42,385 nt of DNA from an uncultured Collinsella sp. (GCA_900547765.1 URIA01000014.1:1-42385); one strand, 5' to 3'. Positions 25,404 to 35,193 are shown, counted from the first letter of the stretch. The notes: generated from the sequence alone by a model not told the origin. A program made the numbers and translations.

Positions 25404-27159
25404 ACGTGTCCTCCACGACCTTACCGCCGTCCTGCACGTAAAAACACTTCATGCCGTAGTGCTTGCCGTCGTCGGTCACATAGTAGTCAAACGCATCTTG
25501 CGTAAAGTCGTCGGAGTTGGTGGCACGCACGCGCACAAAATACTGGCCGGTATCGGGCGCATCACAGGTCACCTCGGGAAGCAGCACGTCCTCGGCCTTA
25601 AAGACCACATCGCTTATGGCATAGTCGCGCGCCAGCTCCACGGTGTAGCGAATGTCACGCGCCTCAAAGTCGTAGGACGCATCCCAATTAATACGCAGCT
25701 TACCGTTATCGATCTGCGGCACGCCGATGTAGAACGGCATGGGCTTTTTAAAACTCTCGCGAAAGCTCTTGTAGTTCTCCTCGATCTCGGAGGGAATCGC
25801 CGCGGCGATCTGCTCGTATTGGTCCTTGGTGACAGGCAGATTGTCGATATCGGGCGAAGCAAAGACCAGGAATTCAGTCACCTCGCGGTAGTGCTTGATC
25901 ATCTTGCTCAGGCGAGTCTCGGTCAAATACGAGCGCAAGTCCTTGACGGCACGGTCGAGTTCGCTGCGGAACGACTTGCTGCGCAACGCGCGGTTAAACA
26001 GCACGTTGCCCCAGTAGTTGCTTGCACCGCGCTCCCAGCTCGCGTAGTCCGAAAACCCGGTAAGAGAAAGCTCCAGCTTACGCAGCATGCCGTCGTTATC
26101 CCAATCCAGGATATACCAGACCTTGGAGTTAAGCGAGCTGTACAAATAGCAGTTACGGTTCTGCGTATCGCAGTTGCCCGTCAGGATCTGAAACGCCAAC
26201 CAATAGACCAGGTTCTCGGTATCAAAGTAGGTGTCGAGCACGTCATCGATCTTTTGCGATTCGTCGTTGAGCGCATCGAGCATCTCGATGAGCTTGGTGT
26301 GGTCCGTATCGCCCTTAATCTCGAGCATGCCTTCAAAGCTTGCCTGGTTGTAGTCGGGATCATCGGCAAGCTTAATGGTGTCCTCGTAGCGATGGAAATC
26401 AAAGCTGTTCACCTTGTACAGGTGCCCGCTCTTATCCAGGCCATGTGCCTTAAGCGCCGTCTTGTTGAGCTGCTCCACCTGCGTAAACAGGCCGTAGTCC
26501 TCAAAGGTATCGTTGGACTTTTCGGTCTGGTCGCACACCCACAGATGCACAAACTGCGTGCGCAGGCCCATCATCTGGGGAATCCCGCGGATAAGGTCAT
26601 AGGCCATCTTGTTGCGAAAACGCATACCCTCGCCCATGTGCTTGTTGAGCGCAATCGCACGCTGCTGGCGCCAGGTACCTTTTCCTTTTTTGAGCTCCAC
26701 CTTGTAATTCTTCTGCGTATAACCGCTCGACGTCTGGCCACGCACCTGCACGGTAGCATTGGGCGCTTCCTCGCCATAGCCAACCTCGCCGGCCACCGGG
26801 CCGTCTTCGTCGCCCGCCTGCAAAAGCCCCATTACCTGATAGCGCGTCACGCCCATGTCGGCGTAGTCATACACCGAGTACGTATTGATCTCGGCCCAGC
26901 TATGATCGGTGTTCTCGGAGCTGTTACCGCGCGAGACCGTCAGGTACATGGTCACAATGCCCGAGTCGTCGTAGACCTCGTACAGCTCGTCCTTATCGCG
27001 CAGGTGCTTGGTACCGTCCGAGGACTCGGCCTTTTTAATCTTGTCCTGCTTTTTGACCTTGTTGGTCGAGGAGTCTTCCTGCACCGAGCAGCCCGAAAGC
27101 AACAGCGCACCGGCAGCCGCCTCAAACAGGCGACGACGAGACATCATCCTATCGGTCAT
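25390..27159 (-). CDS. CotH-kinase-family lipoprotein, possible Tat substrate
   Basis: CotH proteins are atypical kinases, and Bacillus CotH phosphorylates a spore-coat protein. The kinase-like core shows LTGNCDTQNRNCYLY and YILDWDND, which match the conserved Asn and Asp residues of the family. A C-terminal fibronectin/Ig-like domain (about 480-580) follows. The N-terminus reads MMSRRRLFEAAAGALLLSGC: a lipobox with acceptor Cys about residue 24, preceded by a SRRRLF twin-arginine-like motif. So it is probably an outer-surface lipoprotein that may be exported folded. GGGGAGG precedes the ATG, and it overlaps pelG by 11 bases. Its substrate is unknown. Confidence 0.87.
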   Translation of the reverse strand: MTDRMMSRRRLFEAAAGALLLSGCSVQEDSSTNKVKKQDKIKKAESSDGTKHLRDKDELYEVYDDSGIVTMYLTVSRGNSSENTDHSWAEINTYSVYDYADMGVTRYQVMGLLQAGDEDGPVAGEVGYGEEAPNATVQVRGQTSSGYTQKNYKVELKKGKGTWRQQRAIALNKHMGEGMRFRNKMAYDLIRGIPQMMGLRTQFVHLWVCDQTEKSNDTFEDYGLFTQVEQLNKTALKAHGLDKSGHLYKVNSFDFHRYEDTIKLADDPDYNQASFEGMLEIKGDTDHTKLIEMLDALNDESQKIDDVLDTYFDTENLVYWLAFQILTGNCDTQNRNCYLYSSLNSKVWYILDWDNDGMLRKLELSLTGFSDYASWERGASNYWGNVLFNRALRSKSFRSELDRAVKDLRSYLTETRLSKMIKHYREVTEFLVFASPDIDNLPVTKDQYEQIAAAIPSEIEENYKSFRESFKKPMPFYIGVPQIDNGKLRINWDASYDFEARDIRYTVELARDYAISDVVFKAEDVLLPEVTCDAPDTGQYFVRVRATNSDDFTQDAFDYYVTDDGKHYGMKCFYVQDGGKVVEDTYAEG

Positions 27160-28693
27160 CAGAACCTCCCCAATGCTTGCGATACACGTGAACTACTGCG
27201 CGCTCAAACGCGCCATGTGGCTCACCCTCATGGCGACCTTCCTCATAACGCTGCTCGGCACGGTCGAGCAAGCGGCCCAGCTGTGTAAAGCGACCCGTTT
27301 TGACGGTCGCCACAATGGGCTGCTGGCTCAGGATACGATACGGCAAGTTGGCGGTATAGGTATCGAGCCGCAGCAGCGCCACGATAAAAAACACCGCTGC
27401 ACCCAACAAAAAGCCAAAGCCGTAAAACTGCTGCGGCAAGAGCAGAGAAACGGCAGTCGCCAGCCCGGCCACACCGGCAAACAGCCCCGAGGCCAGCACG
27501 GCCCCCTTGTAGTCGGTAAAGTACAACAAGATGAGCAACACCGTATTGCCCACGGCATACAGGCCGTAGCCCACGCACAACGTGCGGAAATACCCGTGCA
27601 TCAGGTTATTAAAGCCCAACGGTAGGGCCGACAGCACCGTGGTCTCGAGCGAGATGACCGCCGCCGTCACAAACAGCTGCTTGAGCGCACAAAACCGCAG
27701 TTCTCGGTTGAGCGTGGCAAGCATTTCCTCCTCGGCCACCACAATGTCGCCCACCACGCCACCGTCGTTGAACAGGCTGTAGTAGTCGCGGTAGCGCGGA
27801 TAGAAATTGACCTCGACTGAGACCACAAAGTTGACGGACGTGACCAGGATCGTCAAAAACGCGATGAGCGCCGGCACATCGTGGTAGGGCGCACCATAAA
27901 ACAAGCCATTGACCTGCACGCCAATGGGACCGGCCCAAATTATCACCAAATGCGCAAAGAGGCCCAGGTTGGTGAACAAGCCCGTGAGCGCCAACGGCAT
28001 AAACTGATCAAGCCACCGCAAAAAGAGCCAGGGGCTGCGGTCGCTCTGCGGAAAATACCGGTACAGCAGCACCACGTCCCAGGCGAGCATGACGCCGTAG
28101 CCCAGAGCAATTGACGCCAAAAGGCCCTCGACCGGCGGCAGTCCCAGCGCCAGCGCGGCCAGGGCGCACAGGCACGCCACGCCAATGGCAGCCGCAAAGC
28201 TGCACAGGATACCGCGGTAATCCTTGATGGCCGTGAGGTAACTCATGCCGTTCCAGTTGACGATCATAATGTTGAACAGCCACAGGCACAGCAGCCCCTG
28301 CAGCAGCGTGGCGCCCGAGAACAGCAAAAAGACGCCGTAGAGCACCGTGCCCGCAACGAGCATAATGGCGTTGGAGCCCCAAAACGAAGGTAGGATCTCA
28401 TCCTCGCGCTCGGCAAAAAGCATATCGGCCAAAAAGCGCGTGACCGGCATAGAGAAAAAACTCGTGAGCGTGAGCGACGCCAGCAGCGTATAGGTCACCA
28501 TGCACACCAGCAGATCTTGGTTGGCTCGGCCCACGCCCCACAGACCGCACAGCACCAAGATACCCACCTGGAGCAGCACGCCCAGCAGCATGGGGCCCGT
28601 GCACACAATGCCAGCGTAGCCATAGGCGCGCATCGTGGCAAACAGACCCTTGCGCCTAAACAGGCGCTTGAGCTCAAAACCGATTCCGGCCAC
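27149..28693 (-). CDS. pelG: Pel exopolysaccharide transporter PelG
   Basis: PelG is a 12-TM MOP-superfamily flippase-like protein that exports the Pel polymer with PelD, PelE and PelF. The 514-residue protein starts with MAGIGFELKRLF, the family hallmark, and alternates hydrophobic helices through its length, with about 60 cytoplasmic residues at the end. It starts three bases after pelF. Gram-positive Pel loci lack the outer-membrane PelB/PelC, and no such genes are present here. Confidence 0.93.
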   Translation of the reverse strand: MAGIGFELKRLFRRKGLFATMRAYGYAGIVCTGPMLLGVLLQVGILVLCGLWGVGRANQDLLVCMVTYTLLASLTLTSFFSMPVTRFLADMLFAEREDEILPSFWGSNAIMLVAGTVLYGVFLLFSGATLLQGLLCLWLFNIMIVNWNGMSYLTAIKDYRGILCSFAAAIGVACLCALAALALGLPPVEGLLASIALGYGVMLAWDVVLLYRYFPQSDRSPWLFLRWLDQFMPLALTGLFTNLGLFAHLVIIWAGPIGVQVNGLFYGAPYHDVPALIAFLTILVTSVNFVVSVEVNFYPRYRDYYSLFNDGGVVGDIVVAEEEMLATLNRELRFCALKQLFVTAAVISLETTVLSALPLGFNNLMHGYFRTLCVGYGLYAVGNTVLLILLYFTDYKGAVLASGLFAGVAGLATAVSLLLPQQFYGFGFLLGAAVFFIVALLRLDTYTANLPYRILSQQPIVATVKTGRFTQLGRLLDRAEQRYEEGRHEGEPHGAFERAVVHVYRKHWGGSDDR

Positions 28694-28696
28694 CGG

Positions 28697-30124
28697 CTAC
28701 TCCCCCTCTCTGGGCAGGTCAAACGCTTGCGCCGTCTCGTCGTACAGCGCGCGATAGTTGGCGAGCATCTGCTCGTGCAAGAAGTACGTGGCAACGCGAC
28801 GCTGGCCGCGCTCCCCCATCTCAATGCGACGAGCGCGGCTTGTGCACATGCGTTCCATGGCATCGGCCAAGCCCTTGCGATATATAGGCGGCGTCACAAA
28901 GCCCGCCACGCCAAAGTAGTCGCCCGGGGCGCCTTCGAGAAGCTCGCGACAGCAGCCCACCTCAGTCGTCACGCAGGGACGGCGCGCTGCAAGCGACTCC
29001 AGCACGCTGAGCGGCTGGCCCTCGGAGATGCTCGTCAAAATGGTAAAGTCGAGCTTTTCCATGTACTCGACCACGTTGACGCGGCCGGTAAAGATCAGGT
29101 CGCGCACGCCCAGGGTTTCGACCAGCGCGTGGCACTCGGCGCCGTACTCTTCGTCGTCCACGCCGCCCATGATGTGCAGGCGCACCTTGGGCAGGCGCTC
29201 GTGCAGCTCAAAGAAGGCATAAATCATGGTCTTGACGTCCTTGATGGGCGCCAGGCGCACCACCGCGCCAATATCCACCCAGCCGTCATCGGTCTTTAAG
29301 GGAATATCCTTAAAGCGGTCTAACTGGATGCCGTTGGGGATGACCAGGCATTTGTCCGCATCGCAGCCCATATCGATCTGCGTCTTGCGGGCGTTATGGA
29401 ACAAACTGGTCACGCGGAAGGCGCGGCGGTAGATCTCCTCCGAAAGCAGGTAGAAAAAGCGGATCCAGCGGTCCTTAAACGACGGAACCACCCAGTCGGC
29501 GCGAATGAACTCTTCCTCGCGCTCGCGGGTGTAGATACCGTGCTCAGTCAGCAGCACCGGCGCGTTGTGGACGCTCGAACCCAAACAGGCAAGCAGGCCG
29601 CCGTAGCCGGTCGAGATCGCGTGATACACGTCTGCCACGGGAACCTCGCTACCCAGCAGATACAGTACGGGCAGCAGCATGGAGCGCATGGTGTGGAAGG
29701 CGTCGGCAAAGGGAACGTAGGGATACTCTGCCAGGCACACGTCGCGGAAGATGTCCATGAACGTGCGGCTCTGCAAAAACGAGAGCGGGTGCACGCGACG
29801 GCGATGAAAGATGTCGAACAGCACGTCCCAGTCGGGATTGGACAGCGACACCAGGCGACGCAGCGCCTCGCGCTCGCGGTCGTTAAAGCTGGCCTCGTGC
29901 TGCTCGCCCGTAAGACGCAAGGCATCATCCAGGAACACCTCGTGCACCTCGACGACATTGCCGGGAAGCTCGTAGACAAACTTACCGCGATCGGCAGCAT
30001 GCGCGCCGATCACCCACAGCACAAACTCGTGCTCGGGCATGGCCGTAATGTAGCCATGCATCCAGGTAGATACGCCGCCGTGCACATAGGGGTAGCAACC
30101 CTCGAGTACCAAGCAGATTCTCAT
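28697..30124 (-). CDS. pelF: GT4 glycosyltransferase PelF
   Basis: PelF polymerises UDP-sugars (N-acetylgalactosamine and related sugars in known Pel) on the cytoplasmic face. The 475-residue protein has the N-terminal MRICLVLEGCYPYVHGGVST glycine-rich acceptor motif and the C-terminal SEGQPLSVLESLAARRP motif, which contains the EX7E pair of the GT4 family. It overlaps the deacetylase gene by four bases and is followed by pelG, the standard order. Confidence 0.93.
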   Translation of the reverse strand: MRICLVLEGCYPYVHGGVSTWMHGYITAMPEHEFVLWVIGAHAADRGKFVYELPGNVVEVHEVFLDDALRLTGEQHEASFNDREREALRRLVSLSNPDWDVLFDIFHRRRVHPLSFLQSRTFMDIFRDVCLAEYPYVPFADAFHTMRSMLLPVLYLLGSEVPVADVYHAISTGYGGLLACLGSSVHNAPVLLTEHGIYTREREEEFIRADWVVPSFKDRWIRFFYLLSEEIYRRAFRVTSLFHNARKTQIDMGCDADKCLVIPNGIQLDRFKDIPLKTDDGWVDIGAVVRLAPIKDVKTMIYAFFELHERLPKVRLHIMGGVDDEEYGAECHALVETLGVRDLIFTGRVNVVEYMEKLDFTILTSISEGQPLSVLESLAARRPCVTTEVGCCRELLEGAPGDYFGVAGFVTPPIYRKGLADAMERMCTSRARRIEMGERGQRRVATYFLHEQMLANYRALYDETAQAFDLPREGE

Positions 30125-32001
30125 TTATCGCCACCCTCCTTGCGCTCGATCGTCACGGTCTTATCATTTGCCTTGAGCAGATACAGATTGCCCGTAAGGT
30201 GCGTCAGTTCGCCACCCGTCACCGCACCCGGCTCGCCATTATTGGCGCGGAACATGAGCCAAGCCTCGTCGTGAAAGTTGTCCAGGTTGAGCGTCCAGGC
30301 ATCTGCACTTGTATCCACGTTCACCGTAACCGACGAAAAGCGCTGGATGGCGCCGGAGCACTCCGACGCCGTCTGGTGCCGCAGGTCGGGCGCGGATTTG
30401 GTAAGCCACTCCAGGTAGTCGGTCAGGCCGCCCTTGTAGACCTCCCAGCCCTCCTTGGCACCACGATCGGGATCGAGCAGGTCGTCCGGATGCATAAAGT
30501 GCGTGCTCACGTAGTGCATGTTGAGCTCGGACACGGCTGCCAGGCGCATATAGGAATCGTCGACCATGCCACCCGAGACAATACGTGGCTGCTCCACAAT
30601 GCCATCGCTCGCCACGCCAAACTCCTGCACGTACGGCAGGTCGGTGCCGTCCTCAAAATACGTACTGGCAATGGTCTTAATTCGCGGAACATCGGTACCG
30701 ATGAGCTTGCGCGCTCGGGCCGAAAGGATATTCGACGGCGGTACGTAAACCGAGCCGTGAGCGTTGGGCAGGACCTCGTCCTGAAACGCGATAAGTTCGT
30801 TGAGCGAAGCGACGAGCGTCTCTTTGTTCTTCCAGGTCTTGTAGACGTACAGCGTGCCGTAGTCGGTGTCCCAGAGTGCCAGAGGCTGATGGTTGTAGCC
30901 GTGAAAGCCCAGCTCTCCGCCCATCTGCAGCAGCATGCCGCCAAAATAGCGGAACTGCGTGGTATCGGGTTGGCGCGCGGGCTCGGTCTGGTTGACCGCG
31001 TCCTCGTAGTTTTCGATCATCACGCCGGTATAGCGAATGCCGTATTTTTGCGCGAGCTTTTGCAGATCGGGCCACCAGACCTTAGTGTAAAAATCCGCAA
31101 TGGAAAGGCCGTAGTCACGCTTGATATAAGTACCATCGCCCGAGGGCACGGGGCTAGGAAAGTCGTCCAAATAGAACACGGCGCTGTTGATGACCGGATA
31201 GGCCGTGGCATCACCCAGCAGGCTGATCGCCGCGGCGTAAAAACCGCGCATGACCTTGTCATAGATACCGATATTGCACACCACGGTGCGCCCGCTACCG
31301 CAGTCATTGGACCAAATGAGCGGGGCGCCCGCATCGCCGGTCATAGCCCACACACGAGCCGTCTCGCGCAGCGATACCGAAAGCGACGAATCAAAGGGGT
31401 CCGAAAGCTCGTAGCGCTCTCCCCCGCCCAGCATAAAGTCCTCGCTCGGCACAATGCTTTCGGCTTTTACATAGTCATATCCGGCAGATTCAATGCCAAG
31501 CTTGGAAGCAATCACTTGCAGATAGCCCGAGTTATCCGGAGGCATGGCGAGCATAAGCGAACCGCCGGCACTCACCCAACTCATAATGTCGCTCAGGTGC
31601 GTACCGAGCCCATCGAGCGACGGCATGAGCAAAATCACGCGATCGTAGGAGGTCAGCGAGGGAATGGCATCCGCGCCGTCCAGGGCAAGGTCCACGTCGC
31701 GGTGCGCGATCTTCATGTCGAGCAGAATCTGATCGAACTGCTCCTTTACGTCCTCGACGCCCGCTTGGTCGGTATCGGTAATGACCAAGCACGTGGACTT
31801 TTGGCCAAATATTGCCGAGGAAGCCGGCACCGCATCGTTGGCGGCAAGCATCCCCAGCTTATGCTGGCCCGCACTGTACTGCACGCCGGCACGCTCCACC
31901 AGCAGCACGGCCGCCATGGCAATAAAGACCGCCCACACCACAAGCAGCCCCATCCAGCGAAAATGGCCCGCACGGTCGCGGATATGCTGTACCACGCTCA
32001 T
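30121..32001 (-). CDS. Membrane-anchored polysaccharide deacetylase-like protein (DUF2194, PelA deacetylase type)
   Basis: One N-terminal membrane segment (about 17-34) anchors a large outside part. An alpha/beta domain (about 65-260) resembling an amidotransferase fold comes first. It is followed by a CE4-like domain with FYLDDFP (Asp pair near 279-280), GFHGYNHQ (H-x3-H near 367-371) and STHFMHPDD (about 500). These are the metal-binding residues expected of a de-N-acetylase. I chose the ATG at 32001: GGAGAGG lies upstream, and the start overlaps the pelE stop as ATGA. In Gram-positive pel loci a PelA deacetylase-only protein occupies this position. Deacetylation would give the polymer positive charge. 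Confidence 0.85.
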   Translation of the reverse strand: MSVVQHIRDRAGHFRWMGLLVVWAVFIAMAAVLLVERAGVQYSAGQHKLGMLAANDAVPASSAIFGQKSTCLVITDTDQAGVEDVKEQFDQILLDMKIAHRDVDLALDGADAIPSLTSYDRVILLMPSLDGLGTHLSDIMSWVSAGGSLMLAMPPDNSGYLQVIASKLGIESAGYDYVKAESIVPSEDFMLGGGERYELSDPFDSSLSVSLRETARVWAMTGDAGAPLIWSNDCGSGRTVVCNIGIYDKVMRGFYAAAISLLGDATAYPVINSAVFYLDDFPSPVPSGDGTYIKRDYGLSIADFYTKVWWPDLQKLAQKYGIRYTGVMIENYEDAVNQTEPARQPDTTQFRYFGGMLLQMGGELGFHGYNHQPLALWDTDYGTLYVYKTWKNKETLVASLNELIAFQDEVLPNAHGSVYVPPSNILSARARKLIGTDVPRIKTIASTYFEDGTDLPYVQEFGVASDGIVEQPRIVSGGMVDDSYMRLAAVSELNMHYVSTHFMHPDDLLDPDRGAKEGWEVYKGGLTDYLEWLTKSAPDLRHQTASECSGAIQRFSSVTVNVDTSADAWTLNLDNFHDEAWLMFRANNGEPGAVTGGELTHLTGNLYLLKANDKTVTIERKEGGDK

Positions 32002-32903
32002 CGGGCCGCCTCTCCGTTGCGCCAAAACGCCAGTTCCTCGCGGTTGGCGGCGCTCAAGTATACATGCTGTTTGTCAATCGCATCGATCACGCGGTGGACC
32101 TCGTCACCGTCGCGGCGCATCACCGCAAGGCGCAGACAAAGCATCCAAACCTCCTGCTCCTCGGGCACGTCGAGCACCAACTGGTCGGTCACGGCCTGCG
32201 CCTCGTCGATCTGTCCGACATCGGCCAGCGCCGTCGCGTATCGAATGCGAAGCTCAAGGGTGTCCTCGCGCTCGCAGCGACGCGCAAGCAGGCGCGCGTA
32301 CTGTTGGCGCTGAATCTGAGCCACGCGCCCCTCGGCCAAGCCCGAGCCCAAGTATTCACCAAGAAAATCGCAGTATTCGTTGAGGTTTTGCGCGCTCGGG
32401 TCCGTCTTAAAGGCACGCTCCAGCTGCTGCAGTTTAAGGTCGGACTCCTTGGAGATCTGCGCCACCGCCGTCGCGGCATAGTGAGCCACCTCAACGTCGT
32501 CGTTAAGCTTGGCCGCCTGCAGCTGCGCCAGGTACGCGTCGGGCTCCTCGGTGAGCATGGAGAGCATTAGTCGGCGCCGTTCTGCCGGGTCGTTGACGAT
32601 GAGCGCCTCCTCGAGCGGCACTACGCCTGCATCGTCCTCACCACTCGGTACCGACATACTACGATGCAGGTCGTCGTTGAAGCGCAGCGACTCCAGCGCA
32701 GACTCTTTCAGCCCCTCGCCAAACGCCGTTCCGCGGACCGATAGCAGAACCACCAGCAACGGGCCCCACAGCGGCACCAGCACTATCACAGCCAGCATAT
32801 GCCCGCGCACCGGCAGCAGGCCCAACTTCATAAGCGTCCACAGCACCAGGCAAACCAGCGCATGAATCAGCAACAAGACGGCGGCAACGACAAGCGAGAT
32901 CAA
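31998..32903 (-). CDS. pelE: PelE-like membrane/TPR protein
   Basis: Two hydrophobic helices at residues 1-25 and 35-58 are followed by a soluble helical region with TPR-like repeats (about 115-290). This is the architecture of PelE, an inner-membrane scaffold of the Pel synthase. Sequence similarity is low in this family, so the call depends on architecture and on position between pelD and the deacetylase. It starts at TTG, with GAGGGGGGTG upstream, and overlaps the pelD stop by four bases. Confidence 0.8.
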   Translation of the reverse strand: MISLVVAAVLLLIHALVCLVLWTLMKLGLLPVRGHMLAVIVLVPLWGPLLVVLLSVRGTAFGEGLKESALESLRFNDDLHRSMSVPSGEDDAGVVPLEEALIVNDPAERRRLMLSMLTEEPDAYLAQLQAAKLNDDVEVAHYAATAVAQISKESDLKLQQLERAFKTDPSAQNLNEYCDFLGEYLGSGLAEGRVAQIQRQQYARLLARRCEREDTLELRIRYATALADVGQIDEAQAVTDQLVLDVPEEQEVWMLCLRLAVMRRDGDEVHRVIDAIDKQHVYLSAANREELAFWRNGEAAR

Positions 32904-35038
32904 GCGGCACCCCCCTCACCGTCACCGGTGTCAGCAATATGCCGCAGCAGCGCCACGATGTCCTCGCCGTCGACGGGCTCCACCGCAAGCTGCTTTGCGC
33001 TCAGGCGCTCGCGGATAATGGGCAGATCGCACGCCTTTGCCTGGCGCATAAGCAGGTAAAGCACGTCGCCGTCGACCAAGCCCGCCGCATCGCTCTCGCG
33101 GATTGCCGACCCAATTGCGCCTACCAGCTCGCCGACAGGCTCCATGCCCGGTACCACGCGCAGGAGCAAAAAGCTGCCCATCTTGCCATCTGCCAGCGCC
33201 TGCTCGGCCGCGAGCTCTTGGCCAAAGGCAGCCTGCTTGAGCACGCAAGTGCCGTCAACGCAGCGTTTATCCTGTGCCACCGCCTCGTAGTCAAAGGCAC
33301 GGCCCAGCGCGCTTTCGACCAGGCCGCACAAGATGCGGAACAAGTTTTGATAATAGAGGGTCATTTGGTTTTCGGCCGCGCGACGTACAAAGATCAACAC
33401 GGCGGGTGCCCCGTCGCGCTCGATCGTGTATCCAAACATGGGAAGCCCCGGCGTCAGCTCGCGGTTCACCCACAGATTCGAACGACCCCCGTCGCCCAAA
33501 AGAGGTGCAAGCTGCTCAAGCGTGAGCGAGCGTGCGGCATCTTCGGCAATCGCGGGACTTGCTGCCACCAGGCGTGCAAATGCCCCGCCCGAAACATGGT
33601 AGATCGCCACCGAATCGTTCTCGAGAATCTCGCCCAGAAGCTCGCAGCACTTGCGATAGATGTCGCGTGGGTTGAACACGTCGAGCTCCTGCGTCACGGC
33701 AAAGATCTTGCCAAAGCTGTCGTGGCGACCCACGATCTGGCGCCTGTACGCGCGCTTGTCCTCGATCGCGTCGTGGTAGAGCTGCGTAAGGAACGTATTG
33801 CGGTTGCGCACGAGCTCGTTTTGATCGCGCTCCGCCCTAATGGCTTCGCTGTTGCGCAGCTGCACATAGCCGCACACGGCACCCACCACAAAGTACGCAA
33901 TAAACGGCAGCCAGTTGGACGGCTCGTAAAAGAGACCCTGGAAGGTATAACCGTACTGAGTAAAGTAGCTCGCGGCCAAACCCACCGACGCCAGCAGCGC
34001 CGCAACCAGGCCAAAGTCCAAGCCATACAGCGTGCCGATCAGCACCACGTAGAGCAGGCGATAATCGAGCACGTTGAGCTGGGCCGATTGTGAGAACAGA
34101 TGCTCCAGCACCTCGAACAGAACCCAGGCAACGCCCGTCTCCAGGCATTTAATAGGCAGCGCGCGCATCTGGATGCGGTCGATGGCGGCGCGCAAGGGGT
34201 TGACCTTCTTTGCGCGGCCAGCATCCCAACGCACTTGAATGGTCGAAAGATCGCGCAGCAGGTCGTACCGCTGAAACCAGCCATAGCGCACGCGAGCGAC
34301 GTCGCTGGCGGGCAGGGCGTAGCCGGCAGAATCGCCATAGGCAACGGCAAGGCCGGGGAACAGCGCCTTGAGGGCGTCGCCCACCTCACCCGCCGTGTGA
34401 TGGAAGGTATCGGCTACGTCGAGCGTCTCAAAGTTACCATCCCAGCTATCGAAGATACGGCGTACCAGCACCGCAAGCTCCTCGGCACACAGCAGGGGAA
34501 ACGCCGCATCCTGCGCGCCCTGCAGAGCGACCGATCCGGTTGAGCACGCGTCGAAAAGCGGCACCAAAAACGGGTCCTCCAGCGCGGCAGACGCGGTATA
34601 CAGGAACGGCACGCGCAGAATCTTGGTCTGAACGCCCTCGCGAGCAGCGTAGTAGCGGCACAGGTCGTTGGCTGCGTGCGCGATAATGCCCTTGCCCGTT
34701 CGCCCCGCGGCATCGGCGGCGCCCTCGGCTCCCGCGGGCCCCGCTACATACAGCAGTTGGACCCGGCGACCCGCGCACGCACGAAAGACCGTGCGCAGCA
34801 GCTCGATATCGCCCACGGTATCGGTATGCGGGGTAAGGTAATTAGACAGGTAGACCACGCGTTCGAACTCGTAGGCCTGATCCAGGTGTTGCAGAAGCTC
34901 TTTCCACGAGGCATGGGGCGATGACTCGTCGCGGCGCGTGTCCTGCGCGGCTACGACCTGCACATGGTTCCCGGGGAACGCCTTGGCACAAAAGTCATCG
35001 TCAACATATGCGGTGTTGCCAACAACCAGCACCTCCAT
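32900..35038 (-). CDS. pelD: PelD-like cyclic-di-GMP receptor with degenerate SDR, GAF and GGDEF domains
   Basis: The 712-residue protein has four parts. Residues 1-290 form a Rossmann/SDR-like domain that lacks a clear nucleotide glycine motif and the Tyr-x3-Lys pair. About four membrane segments (about 303-392) follow, then a GAF domain (about 440-575) and a degenerate GGDEF domain (about 595-700). The active-site motif reads VDGDV (655-659), so it should not make cyclic di-GMP. RESD (647-650) sits where the inhibitory-site RxxD of PelD binds cyclic di-GMP. PelD switches on Pel synthesis when bound. GGGGAGGGG precedes the ATG. It is the first gene of the operon. Confidence 0.88.
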   Translation of the reverse strand: MEVLVVGNTAYVDDDFCAKAFPGNHVQVVAAQDTRRDESSPHASWKELLQHLDQAYEFERVVYLSNYLTPHTDTVGDIELLRTVFRACAGRRVQLLYVAGPAGAEGAADAAGRTGKGIIAHAANDLCRYYAAREGVQTKILRVPFLYTASAALEDPFLVPLFDACSTGSVALQGAQDAAFPLLCAEELAVLVRRIFDSWDGNFETLDVADTFHHTAGEVGDALKALFPGLAVAYGDSAGYALPASDVARVRYGWFQRYDLLRDLSTIQVRWDAGRAKKVNPLRAAIDRIQMRALPIKCLETGVAWVLFEVLEHLFSQSAQLNVLDYRLLYVVLIGTLYGLDFGLVAALLASVGLAASYFTQYGYTFQGLFYEPSNWLPFIAYFVVGAVCGYVQLRNSEAIRAERDQNELVRNRNTFLTQLYHDAIEDKRAYRRQIVGRHDSFGKIFAVTQELDVFNPRDIYRKCCELLGEILENDSVAIYHVSGGAFARLVAASPAIAEDAARSLTLEQLAPLLGDGGRSNLWVNRELTPGLPMFGYTIERDGAPAVLIFVRRAAENQMTLYYQNLFRILCGLVESALGRAFDYEAVAQDKRCVDGTCVLKQAAFGQELAAEQALADGKMGSFLLLRVVPGMEPVGELVGAIGSAIRESDAAGLVDGDVLYLLMRQAKACDLPIIRERLSAKQLAVEPVDGEDIVALLRHIADTGDGEGGAA

Positions 35039-35082
35039 GGCGTACCCCTCCCCTAAAATCCACTTTAGTCATAGTCAAACAT

Positions 35083-35101
35083 GCGTATTTTACGCTGTCA
35101 A
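35083..35101 (-). promoter_or_regulatory. Possible pel operon promoter/operator
   Basis: A consensus TTGACA (35096-35101, minus strand) abuts a palindrome GCGTATTTTACGC (35083-35095) about 45-60 bases before the pelD ATG. I see no good -10 box at normal spacing, so it may need an activator, or the palindrome may be a repressor site. Confidence 0.35.
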
Positions 35102-35193
35102 CGCGAGCTGGGGCGCCTTTAAGGCTGTTTTAAGAACTTTTCTAGGGAATGTGGGAGTGGCAACTCGTCCGACCCAGGCTCATTGAAAGGCTG

